A stretch of 64,000 nucleotides of DNA from Streptomyces camelliae (GCF_027625935.1 NZ_CP115300.1:1736001-1800000), one strand, 5' to 3'; counted from the first letter of the stretch, positions 7,361-16,950 are shown. Numbers and translations: made by a program. The notes: generated by a model from the sequence alone, not told the origin.

Positions 7361-9838
7361 TCACCTCCGTCCGGTGACCGCCTGTTCGAACCAGACCGTC
7401 TTGCGGTGGCCGCTCGCGGTGGCGCCCCACTCCCGGGCCAGCCGGCTGACCACGCGCAGGCCCCGGCCCGACTCGTCGTACGGGCCGGGGCCGAGCATGG
7501 TGGGCAGGGCGGGTTCGTCGTCGGTGACCTCGAAGAGCAGGGCGTCGGCGCGGACCACGCGCAGGTCGACCGGCCGGCTCCCGGCGTGCCGGACGGCGTT
7601 GGTGACGACCTCGCTGACCAGCAGCTCGGCGGTCTCCACCGCCTGCGGCAAGCCCCAGGCGAGGAGCTGGGCGCGGACCAGACGGCGGGCCCGGCCGACC
7701 TCGCGCGGGTCGGGGTCGAAGCGCCATTCGGCGACGTGGTCGCCGGGGATGCCGTTGAGGCGGGCCATGAGCAGGGCGACGTCGTCCTTGCGGCCGCCGC
7801 GGGTGTTGAGGGCTCGGATGATGGTGTCGCAGGCGTCGTCCATGGAGGCGGCGGGGTGCGCGGCGGACTCGCACAGCGCGGCGAGGCCCTCGCCGATGTC
7901 GGAGCCGCGCACCTCGACCAGGCCGTCGGTGCACAGCACCAGCCGGTCACCGGGCGCGACCTTGACCCGCACGGACTCGAACGCGACACCGCCGACGCCT
8001 ATGGGGGCGCCGGTCGGCAGGTCGAGGAGTTCGCTGCTGCCGTCCTCGGCGCGCACCAGGACGGGCGGGATGTGGCCGGCGTTGGCGAGGTGCAGCTCGC
8101 CGCGGATCGGGTCGTAGACGGCGTAGAGGCAGGTGGCGAGGTAGGTGTCGCCGAGCCGGCGGGCCAGGTCGTCGAGGTTGCGCAGAAGCTGGGCGGGCGG
8201 GGTCTCCATCGCGGCCATGGTCTGTACGGCGGTGCGCAACTGGCCCATCATCGCGGCCGAGTTGAGGCCGTGGCCCATGACGTCGCCGACGACGAGGGCG
8301 GTGCGCGAGCCGGGCAGTTTGATGGTGTCGAACCAGTCGCCGCCGATCCGGCCCAGCCGGGTGCCGGGCAGATAGCGGGTGGCGACGTCGCACCCCGCCA
8401 TCCGCGGGTTCACCTGCGGCAGCATGCTGTCCTGGAGGGTGTCGGCGACGTTCTCCTGGTAGGTGTACATGCGGGCGTTGTCGAGCACGAGGCCTGCGCG
8501 GGCGGCGAGTTCGGCGCCGGTGGTGCGGTCCATGTCGTCGAACGCCACCCGGTCGGGGCGGCGCATCAGCACCATGAAGCCGAGGACGACGTTGCGGGCC
8601 TTGAGCGGCACGATCAGCAGCGAACGGCCGCCGATGAGGGGCCTGAGGTCGCGCTTCTCGAACTCGCCGGAGATCCGCTCGGACAGCTCCTCGGTGACCC
8701 GCGGGATCAGCACCGGCTCACCGGTGACCATGCACTTGTAGAACGGGGTGTGCTCGGGGAAGGCGAACGCCTCGCCGACGGGCACGGTGTCGTCCCAGCG
8801 GCCCGGTTCGTCGTTGTGCTCGACCCAGACGCGGAACATCACGGTCTGCGCGTCCGGCGGGCCGTCCGGGAAGCCCTCGCCGGCGAGGACGGCGGCGCGT
8901 AGATGGGTGCCGGCGAAGTCGGCGAACCGGGGTACGGCGGCGCTGGTGACCTCGCGGATGGTCTCGCCGAGGTCGAGCGAGGAACCGATGCGGGAGCTGA
9001 CCTCGTTGAGGAACTCCAGCCGCTCGCGCACCGCCGCGTACTCCAGGTCCTCCTCGGCGCCGGCCGGGACCAGGACGGGTGCGCCGGTGCGCTGCTGCGG
9101 TACGACGGGTTCGGCGCGGCGGCGGCCCGGGCGGCGGGGCACGCCCCAGTACGGGGTGACGGGCACCCGGTCGAACTGGCTGAACTCCAGGACCGGATAG
9201 CCCAGTTCGAGGACCTGGGCGACGATGCGGGAGCTGAGTCCCGGGCCCATGTTGGGCAGGATCTCGGGCAGCCGCCGCTCCAGCTCGTCGGAGGCGGGCA
9301 GCTCGGTGTGGCGGGCGAAGCCGGGTGAGATGCGCTCGGCGGTCTCGTCGTCGTAGCCGCGTTCCTCGCGCAGCCGGCCGGCGTCGGCGGCGAGCACGAG
9401 CAGGCGGGAGGGGCCGGGGCCGACCAGCGGGTAGGCCCACCACAGCACGTCGAGCCGCTCGCCGGCGGGAACACCGGGTGCGGCGATGCGGGCACGGCCC
9501 GCCGTGGCGTAGCCGGTGTGCCCGTCGAGCGAGGCCTCCAGATCGGGGCCGGGCCCGTCGTGACGCGGGTACGCGCCGGACATCGCGTCGTCGTGCATGT
9601 CGCCGTGCGCGTCGTCGGGGAGGACTCCGGAGACCGGCAGCAGATCGGCCGCGGGCCGTCCTACGGCGTCCTCGCGTCCGGCGCCGAACAGCCGCCGGGC
9701 TCCGCTGCTCCAGTGGGACACGAGGCCGGCGCGGTCGACGACGACCACGGCCAGCGGAATGCGGCCCGCGGCGGCGTCATCCGCGCCGCGGCCGGGAGGC
9801 GTGTCCCGCGTGCTGCCACGGTCGTCGCCGAAATCCAT
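7361..9838 (-). CDS. PAS-GAF-PP2C (SpoIIE)-HATPase multidomain phosphatase, RsbU-like
   Basis: 825-residue signalling protein. Residues about 30-150 form a PAS-like sensor (VVVVDRAGLVSHWSSGARRL), about 265-450 a GAF domain, about 480-690 the SpoIIE-type PP2C phosphatase with metal-site motifs GGDWFDTIKL, VGDVMGHGLNSAA and the terminal DDVALLMARL, and about 700-820 an anti-sigma-type GHKL ATPase (ELLVSEVVTNAVRHAG, then EVTDDEPALP and GRGLRVVSRLA). Such proteins dephosphorylate STAS anti-anti-sigma factors and phosphorylate them through the kinase module, gating stress or developmental sigma factors. No partner STAS gene is adjacent, so the target is elsewhere. ATG 9836-9838. Confidence 0.93.
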   Translation of the reverse strand: MDFGDDRGSTRDTPPGRGADDAAAGRIPLAVVVVDRAGLVSHWSSGARRLFGAGREDAVGRPAADLLPVSGVLPDDAHGDMHDDAMSGAYPRHDGPGPDLEASLDGHTGYATAGRARIAAPGVPAGERLDVLWWAYPLVGPGPSRLLVLAADAGRLREERGYDDETAERISPGFARHTELPASDELERRLPEILPNMGPGLSSRIVAQVLELGYPVLEFSQFDRVPVTPYWGVPRRPGRRRAEPVVPQQRTGAPVLVPAGAEEDLEYAAVRERLEFLNEVSSRIGSSLDLGETIREVTSAAVPRFADFAGTHLRAAVLAGEGFPDGPPDAQTVMFRVWVEHNDEPGRWDDTVPVGEAFAFPEHTPFYKCMVTGEPVLIPRVTEELSERISGEFEKRDLRPLIGGRSLLIVPLKARNVVLGFMVLMRRPDRVAFDDMDRTTGAELAARAGLVLDNARMYTYQENVADTLQDSMLPQVNPRMAGCDVATRYLPGTRLGRIGGDWFDTIKLPGSRTALVVGDVMGHGLNSAAMMGQLRTAVQTMAAMETPPAQLLRNLDDLARRLGDTYLATCLYAVYDPIRGELHLANAGHIPPVLVRAEDGSSELLDLPTGAPIGVGGVAFESVRVKVAPGDRLVLCTDGLVEVRGSDIGEGLAALCESAAHPAASMDDACDTIIRALNTRGGRKDDVALLMARLNGIPGDHVAEWRFDPDPREVGRARRLVRAQLLAWGLPQAVETAELLVSEVVTNAVRHAGSRPVDLRVVRADALLFEVTDDEPALPTMLGPGPYDESGRGLRVVSRLAREWGATASGHRKTVWFEQAVTGRR

Positions 9839-10003
9839 GGCCCAGGCCCTTTCTCCCCGCGGCTGTTCGCAAACGATCTGTGAAGCCTGCCACTACCGTA
9901 CGGCGGCGGCCGGTCGCGATGTGTGCCAATCCTGGAATTGGTTTCACCGAATCGCACCGGCGCGCAGCTCAGCGCCCCGCGGACGCCCCCTGCCCCCGCC
10001 CGG

Positions 10004-12454
10004 TCAGTCCTCGTGCCCCAGCTGCAGGTCGCGTTCGGTGCGGCCGCCGCCCGCGACCTGGAGCACGGTGGCGACCGGCGGGTAGCCCGCGGCGATGACG
10101 GTGTACTCGCCGGAGGACAGGTCGACGAACCGGAACGTCCCGTCCGATCCGGTGGTGAGGGTGTCGACGACGTTGCCGGCGGCGTCGAGGAGGGTGACGC
10201 GCGCGTCCTCGACGGGCCGGCCGCCGCTCGCCCGGACGGTGCCCCTGAGCATGGCGCCGCCCGCGAGTTCGACGTCCTGCCGGGTCTCCCGGGAGGCCTG
10301 CACGGTGACGGGGAGGGCGGCCGGCCGGAAGGCGGGGGCGCTGGCGGCCAGGGTGTACTCGCCGGCGACGAGTTCGGTGATGACGTAACCGCCCTCGCGG
10401 CCGCTGCGGGCGGCGGCGACGACCTCGCCGTGCACGTTGGTGAGGGTGACGGTGGCGTCCCGTACGGGGCTGCCGTCGGCGGTGCGGACGCTGCCCGCGA
10501 GGCGTCCGGCGCCGCCGAGGACGACGTCGAGTTCGACGGGCCGTTCGCCGACGGTGACGGAGACGGCCTGCGGCTGGTGGCCGCCGGCGGCGGCGATGAG
10601 CACGTACGAACCGGAGCCGGGGGTGCTGAGCGCGTACCGCCCGTCCTCGCCGCTCGCGCCCCGGCCGATCTGCTGTCCGGCGACGTCGATGAGGGTGAGG
10701 GCGGCGCGGGGCACCACGGTGCCGTCGGGGTGCTGCACGGTGCCGCAGACCGGGATTCCGGCGGCGTACGGCGAGCGAAGCGAGATGGGGGTCCCCCCGG
10801 CCGAAGGCTGGGGGCGGGCCTGTGGGATCGGGGGGTTCACGGTCTCGGGCCCGGTCTCGGCGGTGGGGTGGGACACCAGGGGTTTCTCCTTGAGGAAGAA
10901 GGCGAGGAGCAGGCCGGCGAGGAGCACCGGGACGAGGTAGAGGAAGATCCGGGGCATCGCGTCGGCGTAGGCGCGGATGTAGGCGTCGCGCAGCGCCGGG
11001 GGCAGCGCGTGCACGAGCTGAGGGGTGATGGAGTCGGCGTCGGGCAGTCGGGCGCCCGTGCGCGGGGGCAGTTCCCGGCGGAGCGCGGCGGTGAGCCGGT
11101 CGGCGAAGAGGGTGCCGAAGACCGCGGCGCCGACGCTGCCGCCGATCTGGCGGAAGTAGTTGTTGGCGCTGGTGGCGGTGCCGAGGTCGGAGGGCCGTAC
11201 GGAGTTCTGCACGGCGAGGACGAGGACGGGCATCACGAGGCCGATGCCGGCGCCGAGGACGGCCATCCAGATGCTGTAGTGCAGCCGGGGCGTGTCGGTT
11301 TCGAGGCGGGACAGCAGCCACATGCCGACGGCGGAGACGGCGCCGCCGAGCACGGGGAAGACCTTGTAGCGGCCGGTGCGGCTGATGAGCTGGCCGCCGA
11401 TGACCGAGGCGCCGACGATCCCGGCCATCATGGGCAGCATCAGCAGCCCGGACTCGGTGGCGCTGGCGCCGTCGACCATCTGCAGGAAGGTCGGCAGATA
11501 GCTGGCGGCGCCGAACAGGGCGACACCGATCACCAGGCCCACCAGGCCGCTGACGTTGAAGACGGAGTCGCGGAACAGCCGCAGCGGGATGAGGGGTTCG
11601 GCGGCGAAGCGCTCGGCGACGAGGAAGAGGACCGTGGCGGCGAGGGCGCCGGCGCCGAGGCCGATGATCTGCCGCGAGCCCCACGCGTACTCGGTGCCGC
11701 CCCAGCTGGTGAGCAGCACCAGGCAGGTGGAGGCGGCGGCGAGGAGCAGGGCGCCGAGGACGTCGAGGCGGCCGCGGGTGGCGGGCCTGGGCAGTTTCAG
11801 GACGGCGGTGACCACGGCGAGGGTGATCAGGCCGAAGGGGACGTTGACGTAGAAGCACCAGCGCCAGGAGAGGTGGTCGGTGAAGTAGCCGCCCAGCAGC
11901 GGGCCCGCGACGGAGGCGAGGCCGAAGGCGGCGCCGATCAGGCCCATGTAGCGGCCCCGTTCGCGGGGCGGGACGATGTCGGCGATGATCGCCTGTACGC
12001 CGATCATGAGACCGCCGGCGCCGACGCCCTGGACCGCACGGAAGGCGATGAGCTGGTCCATGGACTGGGCCCGGCCGGCGAGCGCGGAGCCGACGACGAA
12101 GACGGCGATGGCGAACTGGAAGACGCCCTTGCGGCCGACGAGGTCGCCGAGCTTGCCGTACAGCGGCAGGCCGATGGTGGAGGTGAGCAGATAGGCGGTG
12201 ATCGCCCAGCTCATCCGGTTCAGGCCGTGCAGTTCACCGACGATCTTCGGCAGCGCGGTGGCGACGATCATCTGGTCGAGCGCCGCGAGGAGCAGGGCGA
12301 GCATCAGCCCGAGGAAGACCAACCGCACGCGGCGTGCGCCGAGTCGAGGGACTGCCTCTGCGGTCGCCGGTGCGGTCGGCGCGTCGCGGGGTGTGTTCTC
12401 CCCCGCCGCCGGCGCCGCGACCGGCTCGTGTGTCACCAGAGTCGTCCCGCCCAC
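10004..12454 (-). CDS. DHA2-family MFS efflux transporter fused to three carboxypeptidase-regulatory-like domains
   Basis: 816 residues. About residues 40-530 form a 14-helix drug:H+ antiporter of the EmrB/QacA type, with [14 protein letters not shown] as the loop 2-3 signature and [14 protein letters not shown] in helix 1. After the last helix (AFFLKEKP) a Pro/Ser-rich linker leads to three beta-sandwich repeats of CarboxypepD_reg type at about 575-655, 660-735 and 745-812, each with the GxVxxxDGxPVxxAxVTL and DGxYxLxxLxxGxYTL pattern. The linker [12 protein letters not shown] is encoded by a Streptomyces-type interspersed repeat (10771-10814). GTG start at 12452-12454 is preceded by GAGGGGAG. 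The extra domains would be exported or sit at the membrane face; their purpose is unknown. Confidence 0.9.
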   Translation of the reverse strand: MGGTTLVTHEPVAAPAAGENTPRDAPTAPATAEAVPRLGARRVRLVFLGLMLALLLAALDQMIVATALPKIVGELHGLNRMSWAITAYLLTSTIGLPLYGKLGDLVGRKGVFQFAIAVFVVGSALAGRAQSMDQLIAFRAVQGVGAGGLMIGVQAIIADIVPPRERGRYMGLIGAAFGLASVAGPLLGGYFTDHLSWRWCFYVNVPFGLITLAVVTAVLKLPRPATRGRLDVLGALLLAAASTCLVLLTSWGGTEYAWGSRQIIGLGAGALAATVLFLVAERFAAEPLIPLRLFRDSVFNVSGLVGLVIGVALFGAASYLPTFLQMVDGASATESGLLMLPMMAGIVGASVIGGQLISRTGRYKVFPVLGGAVSAVGMWLLSRLETDTPRLHYSIWMAVLGAGIGLVMPVLVLAVQNSVRPSDLGTATSANNYFRQIGGSVGAAVFGTLFADRLTAALRRELPPRTGARLPDADSITPQLVHALPPALRDAYIRAYADAMPRIFLYLVPVLLAGLLLAFFLKEKPLVSHPTAETGPETVNPPIPQARPQPSAGGTPISLRSPYAAGIPVCGTVQHPDGTVVPRAALTLIDVAGQQIGRGASGEDGRYALSTPGSGSYVLIAAAGGHQPQAVSVTVGERPVELDVVLGGAGRLAGSVRTADGSPVRDATVTLTNVHGEVVAAARSGREGGYVITELVAGEYTLAASAPAFRPAALPVTVQASRETRQDVELAGGAMLRGTVRASGGRPVEDARVTLLDAAGNVVDTLTTGSDGTFRFVDLSSGEYTVIAAGYPPVATVLQVAGGGRTERDLQLGHED
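10771..10814. repeat. Short interspersed repeat inside the MFS gene
   Basis: GGGGGTCCCCCCGGCCGAAG followed by GCTGGGGG, preceded by GCGAGCGAAGCGAGA. The same core blocks recur in the intergenic stretch 33265-33355. It is read in frame as the linker between the transporter and its C-terminal repeats. Confidence 0.65.
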
Positions 12455-12565
12455 GTACCGCTCCCCTCGTCACATCTGTCACATGTCCCGCGTACGGCGG
12501 CAACGGGGAACAACTGCGGCGGGTTACGGCCTGGTTCCGGACGGAAGGGAGATCCACTCGAACCG

Positions 12566-12590
12566 GTGAAGGGGCACAACGCCCCTTCAC
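12566..12590 (-). terminator. Hairpin terminator of the SRPBCC gene
   Basis: Perfect 10-bp stem GTGAAGGGGC-ACAAC-GCCCCTTCAC starting 16 bases past the stop codon of the leftward SRPBCC gene. It has no clear U-tract. Confidence 0.7.
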
Positions 12591-12605
12591 CGCAGGGGGC
12601 TTGGG

Positions 12606-13049
12606 CTACTTCTCGACCTCGGCGGCGAGGTTGGCCAGCACCGCGTCGTAGATCCGGCCGAGGCCCTTGGGCGCGAAGGTCTTCTCGAAGAAGCCGCCGA
12701 TGCCGCCGGCGCCGTTCCAGGTGGTGGTGACGACGACCCGGGAGCTGCCCTCGCCCGCCGGGGTGACCGTCCAGACGGTGACCATGGAGGAGTTGCGGTC
12801 CTTCTCGACGAGCTGCCCGTCGGTGGGCTCGCTGACCTCCAGCAGGCAGTCACGGACCCGCTTGCTGGTGGCCTGGAGCTTCCAGTGGACGAGGGTGCCC
12901 TCGCCGTCGCCGCCCTCGCGGACCTCGTACTCGCTGAAGTGCTCGGGCAGCAGCTTCTGCCGCGTGCCGCGGTAGTCGGCGAGGGCGTCGAACACCTTCT
13001 CCGCGTCCGCCGCGACGACCCGCTCCGTAGTGGCCTCGACCTGCGCCAT
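12606..13049 (-). CDS. SRPBCC (START-like) family protein
   Basis: 147-residue helix-grip protein of the polyketide cyclase/START-like superfamily, which binds small hydrophobic ligands in a central cavity. It begins with the classic strand-helix ATTERVVAADAEKVFDALAD and ends with the long C-terminal helix (GRIYDAVLANLAAEVEK). ATG at 13047-13049 has GGAGGAACGC immediately upstream. An upstream in-frame extension to 13160 lacks a ribosome site and is not used. It is divergent from the radical SAM gene with about 150 bases between. Ligand unknown. Confidence 0.85.
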   Translation of the reverse strand: MAQVEATTERVVAADAEKVFDALADYRGTRQKLLPEHFSEYEVREGGDGEGTLVHWKLQATSKRVRDCLLEVSEPTDGQLVEKDRNSSMVTVWTVTPAGEGSSRVVVTTTWNGAGGIGGFFEKTFAPKGLGRIYDAVLANLAAEVEK

Positions 13050-13152
13050 TGCGTTCCTCCAGGACCTGGTTTCTCGGGATGGGAGCAAGCCAACCACCCC
13101 GGTGCCCGGCGCCCCAAATCGGGGGCCGTCAACACGGGGCGCACGATCACGG

Positions 13153-13164
13153 GAACACATGTTC
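13153..13164. promoter_or_regulatory. LexA/SOS-box-like operator
   Basis: GAAC-ACAT-GTTC matches the core of the Gram-positive/actinobacterial SOS box (GAACRNRYGTTC). It lies 33 bases ahead of the start of the Rv2578c-type radical SAM gene. From memory, the mycobacterial gene belongs to the LexA regulon. Confidence 0.65.
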
Positions 13165-13197
13165 TATTGTGTGCGGCAGTGCTACCGAGGAGGCGTC

Positions 13198-14250
13198 ATG
13201 CGCTGGGACAACCTCACGGAGGAGAGCGAACACGGCCGGGCCGAGGCCGCCCTGTTCGGCGCGGACGCGGTGACGACCCGCACCTTCGACATGCCCGAGT
13301 TCCGGGGGATCACCTTCCACGAGGTCCGGGCGCGCTCGGTGCTGAACCGGGTGCCGGGCGCCTCGCGCATGCCGTTCGAGTGGACCGTCAATCCGTATCG
13401 CGGCTGCACGCACGCGTGCGTGTACTGCTTCGCCAGGAAGACCCACGGCTATCTGGACCTCGACACCGGCATCGGCTTCGACACCCAGATCGTGGTCAAG
13501 GTGAACGCGCCCGAGGTGCTGCGCCGCCAGCTCGCCTCCCCCCGCTGGCAGGGCGAGCACGTCGCGATGGGCACCAACGTCGACTGCTACCAGCGGGCCG
13601 AGGGCCGCTACCGGCTGATGCCGGGCATCATCTCCGCCCTCACCGAGCGCGCGAACCCGTTCTCGATCCTCACCAAGGGCACGCTGATCCTGCGCGATCT
13701 GGACCTGCTGGTGCGGGCGGCCGAGGTGACGGACGTCGGCATCTCGGTCTCGGCCGGCTTCCTCGACACCGAGCTGTGGCGCACGGTGGAGCCGGGCACG
13801 CCCGCGCCCGAGCGCCGGCTGGACGTCGTACGCGCCCTCGGCGAGCACGGCATCGGCTGCGGGGTGCTGATGGCACCGGTCATCCCGTTCCTGAGCGACC
13901 ATCCGGACCAGCTGCGCGCCACGGTACGGGCGATCGCGGCGGCCGGGGCGACCTCGGTGACCCCGCTGACGCTGCATCTGCGGCCGGGCGCCCGGGAGTG
14001 GTTCATGGCGTGGCTCGCCCGGCACCATCCGCACCTGGTGCGGCGCTACGAGCGGCTGTACGCGGCAGGCGCCTACGCGCCCACCTGGTATCAGCGCCGG
14101 ATCACCCGTCAGGTGCACGAGCTGGCACGGGAGTACGGCATCGGGCCCACGCGCGCGGGCGCGGCCCGCCGCATCCGCCCGACGTCCGCGGCCCCGGACG
14201 GGCCGGACGCCGAGCCGGCGGCCGAGCCGACCCAGCTCACCCTCATGTGA
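13198..14250 (+). CDS. Rv2578c-family radical SAM protein
   Basis: 350-residue radical SAM enzyme. NPYRGCTHACVYCFAR holds the CxxxCxxC cluster ligands (three cysteines binding the 4Fe-4S cluster). Downstream blocks MGTNVDCYQRAEG and SILTKGTLILRD are typical of the Rv2578c/SplB-like group. The reaction is not established for this family; relatedness to spore photoproduct lyase and the SOS-like box upstream suggest a DNA-damage link (inference). ATG at 13198-13200 follows a strong GAGGAGG at 13186-13192. The C-terminal 30 residues are Ala/Pro-rich and probably disordered. Confidence 0.92.
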   Translation: MRWDNLTEESEHGRAEAALFGADAVTTRTFDMPEFRGITFHEVRARSVLNRVPGASRMPFEWTVNPYRGCTHACVYCFARKTHGYLDLDTGIGFDTQIVVKVNAPEVLRRQLASPRWQGEHVAMGTNVDCYQRAEGRYRLMPGIISALTERANPFSILTKGTLILRDLDLLVRAAEVTDVGISVSAGFLDTELWRTVEPGTPAPERRLDVVRALGEHGIGCGVLMAPVIPFLSDHPDQLRATVRAIAAAGATSVTPLTLHLRPGAREWFMAWLARHHPHLVRRYERLYAAGAYAPTWYQRRITRQVHELAREYGIGPTRAGAARRIRPTSAAPDGPDAEPAAEPTQLTLM

Positions 14251-14406
14251 CCGCGTCCGGGTGAGGACGTTCGGGGGCTTCGCGCGGCCCAATCGGGTCA
14301 ACTCCGGGCGCAACACGTTCTCCAGGGCCCCGGTCCCGGGACGATGCGGCGAGGGCCATGATGCTCGCGGTCCGCCGATCCCTCCGCGTCCGTCCCGGGA
14401 GGACCC

Positions 14407-15972
14407 ATGAGAACTCGCGCAGTGGTGCTGTGCGCTGCCGCCGCCGTGCTGGCGGGGGCGGTGACCGCCCTGCCCGCGCGGGGGGCCGCGGCCGCCCCCG
14501 CCGCGCACCTCGCCTGGCAGAAGTGCGGCACCGGCGACTACCCGACGCTGCAGTGCGCGTCCCTGACGGTGCCGCTGGACCACGCGAACCCGGCGGGCCG
14601 GCAGATCACGCTCGCCCTGTCCCGTGTCCCGCACACCTCGCCGGCCTTCCAGGGCCCGCTGCTGGTCAACCCCGGCGGTCCCGGCGGCAGCGGCCTCACC
14701 CTCGCCGGGTTCGTCGCCTCCGCACTGCCGAAGAGCGTCGCCGCCCGGTACGACGTCATCGGCTTCGACCCGCGCGGGGTCGGCAGGTCGGCCCCGGCCC
14801 TGGACTGCGCGCCGGGCCACTTCAAGGCGGTGCGCCCGGACACCGTGCCCACGACGGCGGCCCTGGAGCAGGCGAACCTCGCGCGCGCGAAGTCCTTCGC
14901 CACCGCCTGCAGCCGCAAGCACGCCGATGTGCTGCCGTACATCGACACCGTCAGCGCCGTACGCGACATGGACGCCATCCGCGCGGCGCTCGGCACCCCG
15001 CAGATCAGCTACTTCGGCTACTCCTACGGCACGTACCTCGGCGCGGTCTACGCCAAGCTGTTCCCCGAGCGGGTCCGCCGTCTGGTGCTGGACTCCGTCG
15101 TCGACCCGGCCGGGGTCTGGTACGCGGACAACATCGGCCAGGACTACGCCTTCGACGACCGCCACCGCGCCCTGATGGCCTGGATCGCCCGGTACGACTC
15201 GACGTACCACCTCGGCAAGGACCCTCAGAAGATCGAGGCGATGTGGTACGCGATGCGGGCGGCGCTGGCGAAGAAGCCGGCCGGCGGCACGGTGGGCGCC
15301 GCCGAACTGGAGGACACCTTCGTCCCCGGCGGCTACTACAACGGCTACTGGCCCTACCTCGCCGGGGCGTTCGCGGCGTACGTCCGCGACGGGAACGCCG
15401 AGCCGCTGGTGGCGGCGTACAAGAGCTTCGGCGCCGTGAACCACACGGGCGACAACGGCTACAGCGTCTACTCGGCGGTGCAGTGCCGGGACACGGCCTG
15501 GCCCGAATCCTGGAACCGGTGGCGCGCGCAGACCTGGGAGGTGTACCGCAAGGCGCCGTTCTTCGCCTGGAACAACGCCTGGTACAACGCGCCGTGCGTC
15601 TTCTGGCCGGGTGCGCGGCGCGAGCCGGTGAACATCGCCAACGGCAAGCTGCCGCCGGTGCTGCTCTTCCAGGCGACCGACGACGCGGCGACGCCCTACC
15701 CGGGTGGGGTCACCGTGCACCGGCTGCTCGCCCGGTCCAGCCTCGTGGTCGAGGAGGGCGGCGGCAACCATGGGATCACGCTGAGCGGGAACGCCTGTCT
15801 GGACCGGTATCTGAGTGACTATCTGACGGACGGGCGCGTGCCGCGCAGCCTCGCCGGCGTGGCCGACGCGGTGTGCGCGAAGTCGGCCGATCCCAAGCCG
15901 TTGGTGGCGAAGGCCGCGGCCATGTCTGCGCGGGGGTCCGCGCTGCACGGGTTGCTGGGCTTCCGCCGGTAG
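14407..15972 (+). CDS. Secreted S33-family alpha/beta hydrolase (tripeptidyl aminopeptidase type)
   Basis: 521-residue exported peptidase. A signal peptide (Arg-rich start, hydrophobic AAAAVLAGAVTALPA, cleavage near ARGAAAAPAA) precedes the mature enzyme. The oxyanion-hole motif NPGGPGGSG, the nucleophile elbow FGYSYGTYLG (Ser near residue 210) and the C-terminal TAP-like domain with EGGGNHGIT (catalytic His) are all present. This matches Streptomyces SlpD/tripeptidyl aminopeptidases that trim N-terminal tripeptides from extracellular proteins. Two cysteine-containing segments could form disulfides. ATG at 14407 follows GGGAGGACCC. Confidence 0.92.
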   Translation: MRTRAVVLCAAAAVLAGAVTALPARGAAAAPAAHLAWQKCGTGDYPTLQCASLTVPLDHANPAGRQITLALSRVPHTSPAFQGPLLVNPGGPGGSGLTLAGFVASALPKSVAARYDVIGFDPRGVGRSAPALDCAPGHFKAVRPDTVPTTAALEQANLARAKSFATACSRKHADVLPYIDTVSAVRDMDAIRAALGTPQISYFGYSYGTYLGAVYAKLFPERVRRLVLDSVVDPAGVWYADNIGQDYAFDDRHRALMAWIARYDSTYHLGKDPQKIEAMWYAMRAALAKKPAGGTVGAAELEDTFVPGGYYNGYWPYLAGAFAAYVRDGNAEPLVAAYKSFGAVNHTGDNGYSVYSAVQCRDTAWPESWNRWRAQTWEVYRKAPFFAWNNAWYNAPCVFWPGARREPVNIANGKLPPVLLFQATDDAATPYPGGVTVHRLLARSSLVVEEGGGNHGITLSGNACLDRYLSDYLTDGRVPRSLAGVADAVCAKSADPKPLVAKAAAMSARGSALHGLLGFRR

Positions 15973-15979
15973 ACGCGCC

Positions 15980-16561
15980 TCACGCCTCCTTCTGCTGGGG
16001 GATGCGGGCCAGGGCGTGCACGGCCGCCTCCGCGAGGGCCGGGTGAGCCAGGGCCTCGCTCAGGACGCGGCGGGCGCGGGGGTCGCCCAGAGCGCCGAGG
16101 CCCTCCACGCAGGCGAGGGCGACCCTGCGGTAGGGGTCGTGGGGGCGCAGCCGGCGTTCCAGGGTGGTGATCAGCGCGGGCACGGACTCGGGGGCGCGCA
16201 GGGAGGTCAGCAGCCGCACCGGGTGCAGGGCGTAGGCGACGCGCAGTTCGTTCGTGGCGAGGGCGGCGGCCGCGCGGGCCGTGCGCGGATCGCCGAGGCG
16301 GGCCAGGGCGTGCGCGGCGGAGGCGCAGCGCGGGGGGTCGCGGTGGTTCAGGAGCAGCACCAGGGACTCGAAGGCGCGCCGGTCGCCCGCGCGTCCGAGG
16401 CGGAACGCGGCCAGTTCCCTGGCCCACAGCGGCTGTCCGGACGCGCTGAGCACCTCCGCGAGTTCGTCGTGGTCCTCGGTCGCCAGCAGCCGGTCGAAGG
16501 CCGCCGTGCCGTGCGACTCCTGCCGTAAGCGCTCCGTGAGCGATCGCAACTCTTCGTCCAC
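15980..16561 (-). CDS. HEAT-repeat protein with early TTA codon
   Basis: 193-residue all-helical protein made of HEAT/PBS-lyase-like repeats (ARELAAFRLGRAGDRRAFES, SAAHALARLGDPRTARAAAA and ACVEGLGALGDPRARRVLSE are successive units). Such proteins act as binding scaffolds. Codon 12 is TTA (16526-16528), so translation should need the bldA tRNA and be favoured late in development. GTG start at 16559-16561; no other gene is in its operon, and it converges with the S33 peptidase gene 8 bases away. Confidence 0.85.
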   Translation of the reverse strand: MDEELRSLTERLRQESHGTAAFDRLLATEDHDELAEVLSASGQPLWARELAAFRLGRAGDRRAFESLVLLLNHRDPPRCASAAHALARLGDPRTARAAAALATNELRVAYALHPVRLLTSLRAPESVPALITTLERRLRPHDPYRRVALACVEGLGALGDPRARRVLSEALAHPALAEAAVHALARIPQQKEA

Positions 16562-16950
16562 GAAGTCCAGCGTAGGCGGGTGGCGAGGCCGGGGGGAGCT
16601 ACATCACAAAGTCGGATTCGGGCGCCCCTCTGGCGCGCTCGTTACCCGCGGGTTAAGCTCAGACGAGCGAGTTACCCACTCGCGTTCTCGCTGGCGACGG
16701 TTTGGTGACGCGGCCGTCGCGAGCAGCAGGCAGTTCGGTACGGCTCGTACCGCTGTACGACCCGGCTCCGGGACAGGGCCGGTCGGAATCCCCGCCGTTC
16801 TCCACGGGCGTGTGCGCGCCCTCGGCATCGGCGGCACCGGGCGTGTGCGCTCGCAGCCCGGCAACACCCGCACTCCTTTCCGCTCCGCGGTGCGTCTTCC
16901 GGCGCACCCGGCGCGTTCCTCGTCGTCACCCTCATTCCTGGAGTCCCGCG
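16562..16950. promoter_or_regulatory. Intergenic region with several dyads ahead of the 3-hydroxyacyl-CoA dehydrogenase gene
   Basis: Three palindromic elements stand out: ACCCGCGGGT (16644-16653), GCGAGT-TACCC-ACTCGC (16667-16683) and GGTACG-GCT-CGTACC (16737-16751). The first two share a GTTACCC heptamer placed exactly 30 bases apart (16641 and 16671), about three helical turns, which suggests a regulator binding twice on one face. The rest, up to the GGAG at 16940, shows no open frame with coding bias. Confidence 0.5.

Noticed and set aside
9923..12730. A very long rightward open frame (about 935 codons) opposite the MFS gene
   Set aside because: It is the antisense shadow of a high-GC3 gene; its translation is Gly/Glu/Asp-rich low complexity with no domain, and the leftward frame encodes a clear transporter.
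13147..15948. A leftward open frame of over 900 codons across the radical SAM and S33 peptidase genes
   Set aside because: Antisense shadow; both rightward genes have ribosome sites, motifs and correct codon bias.
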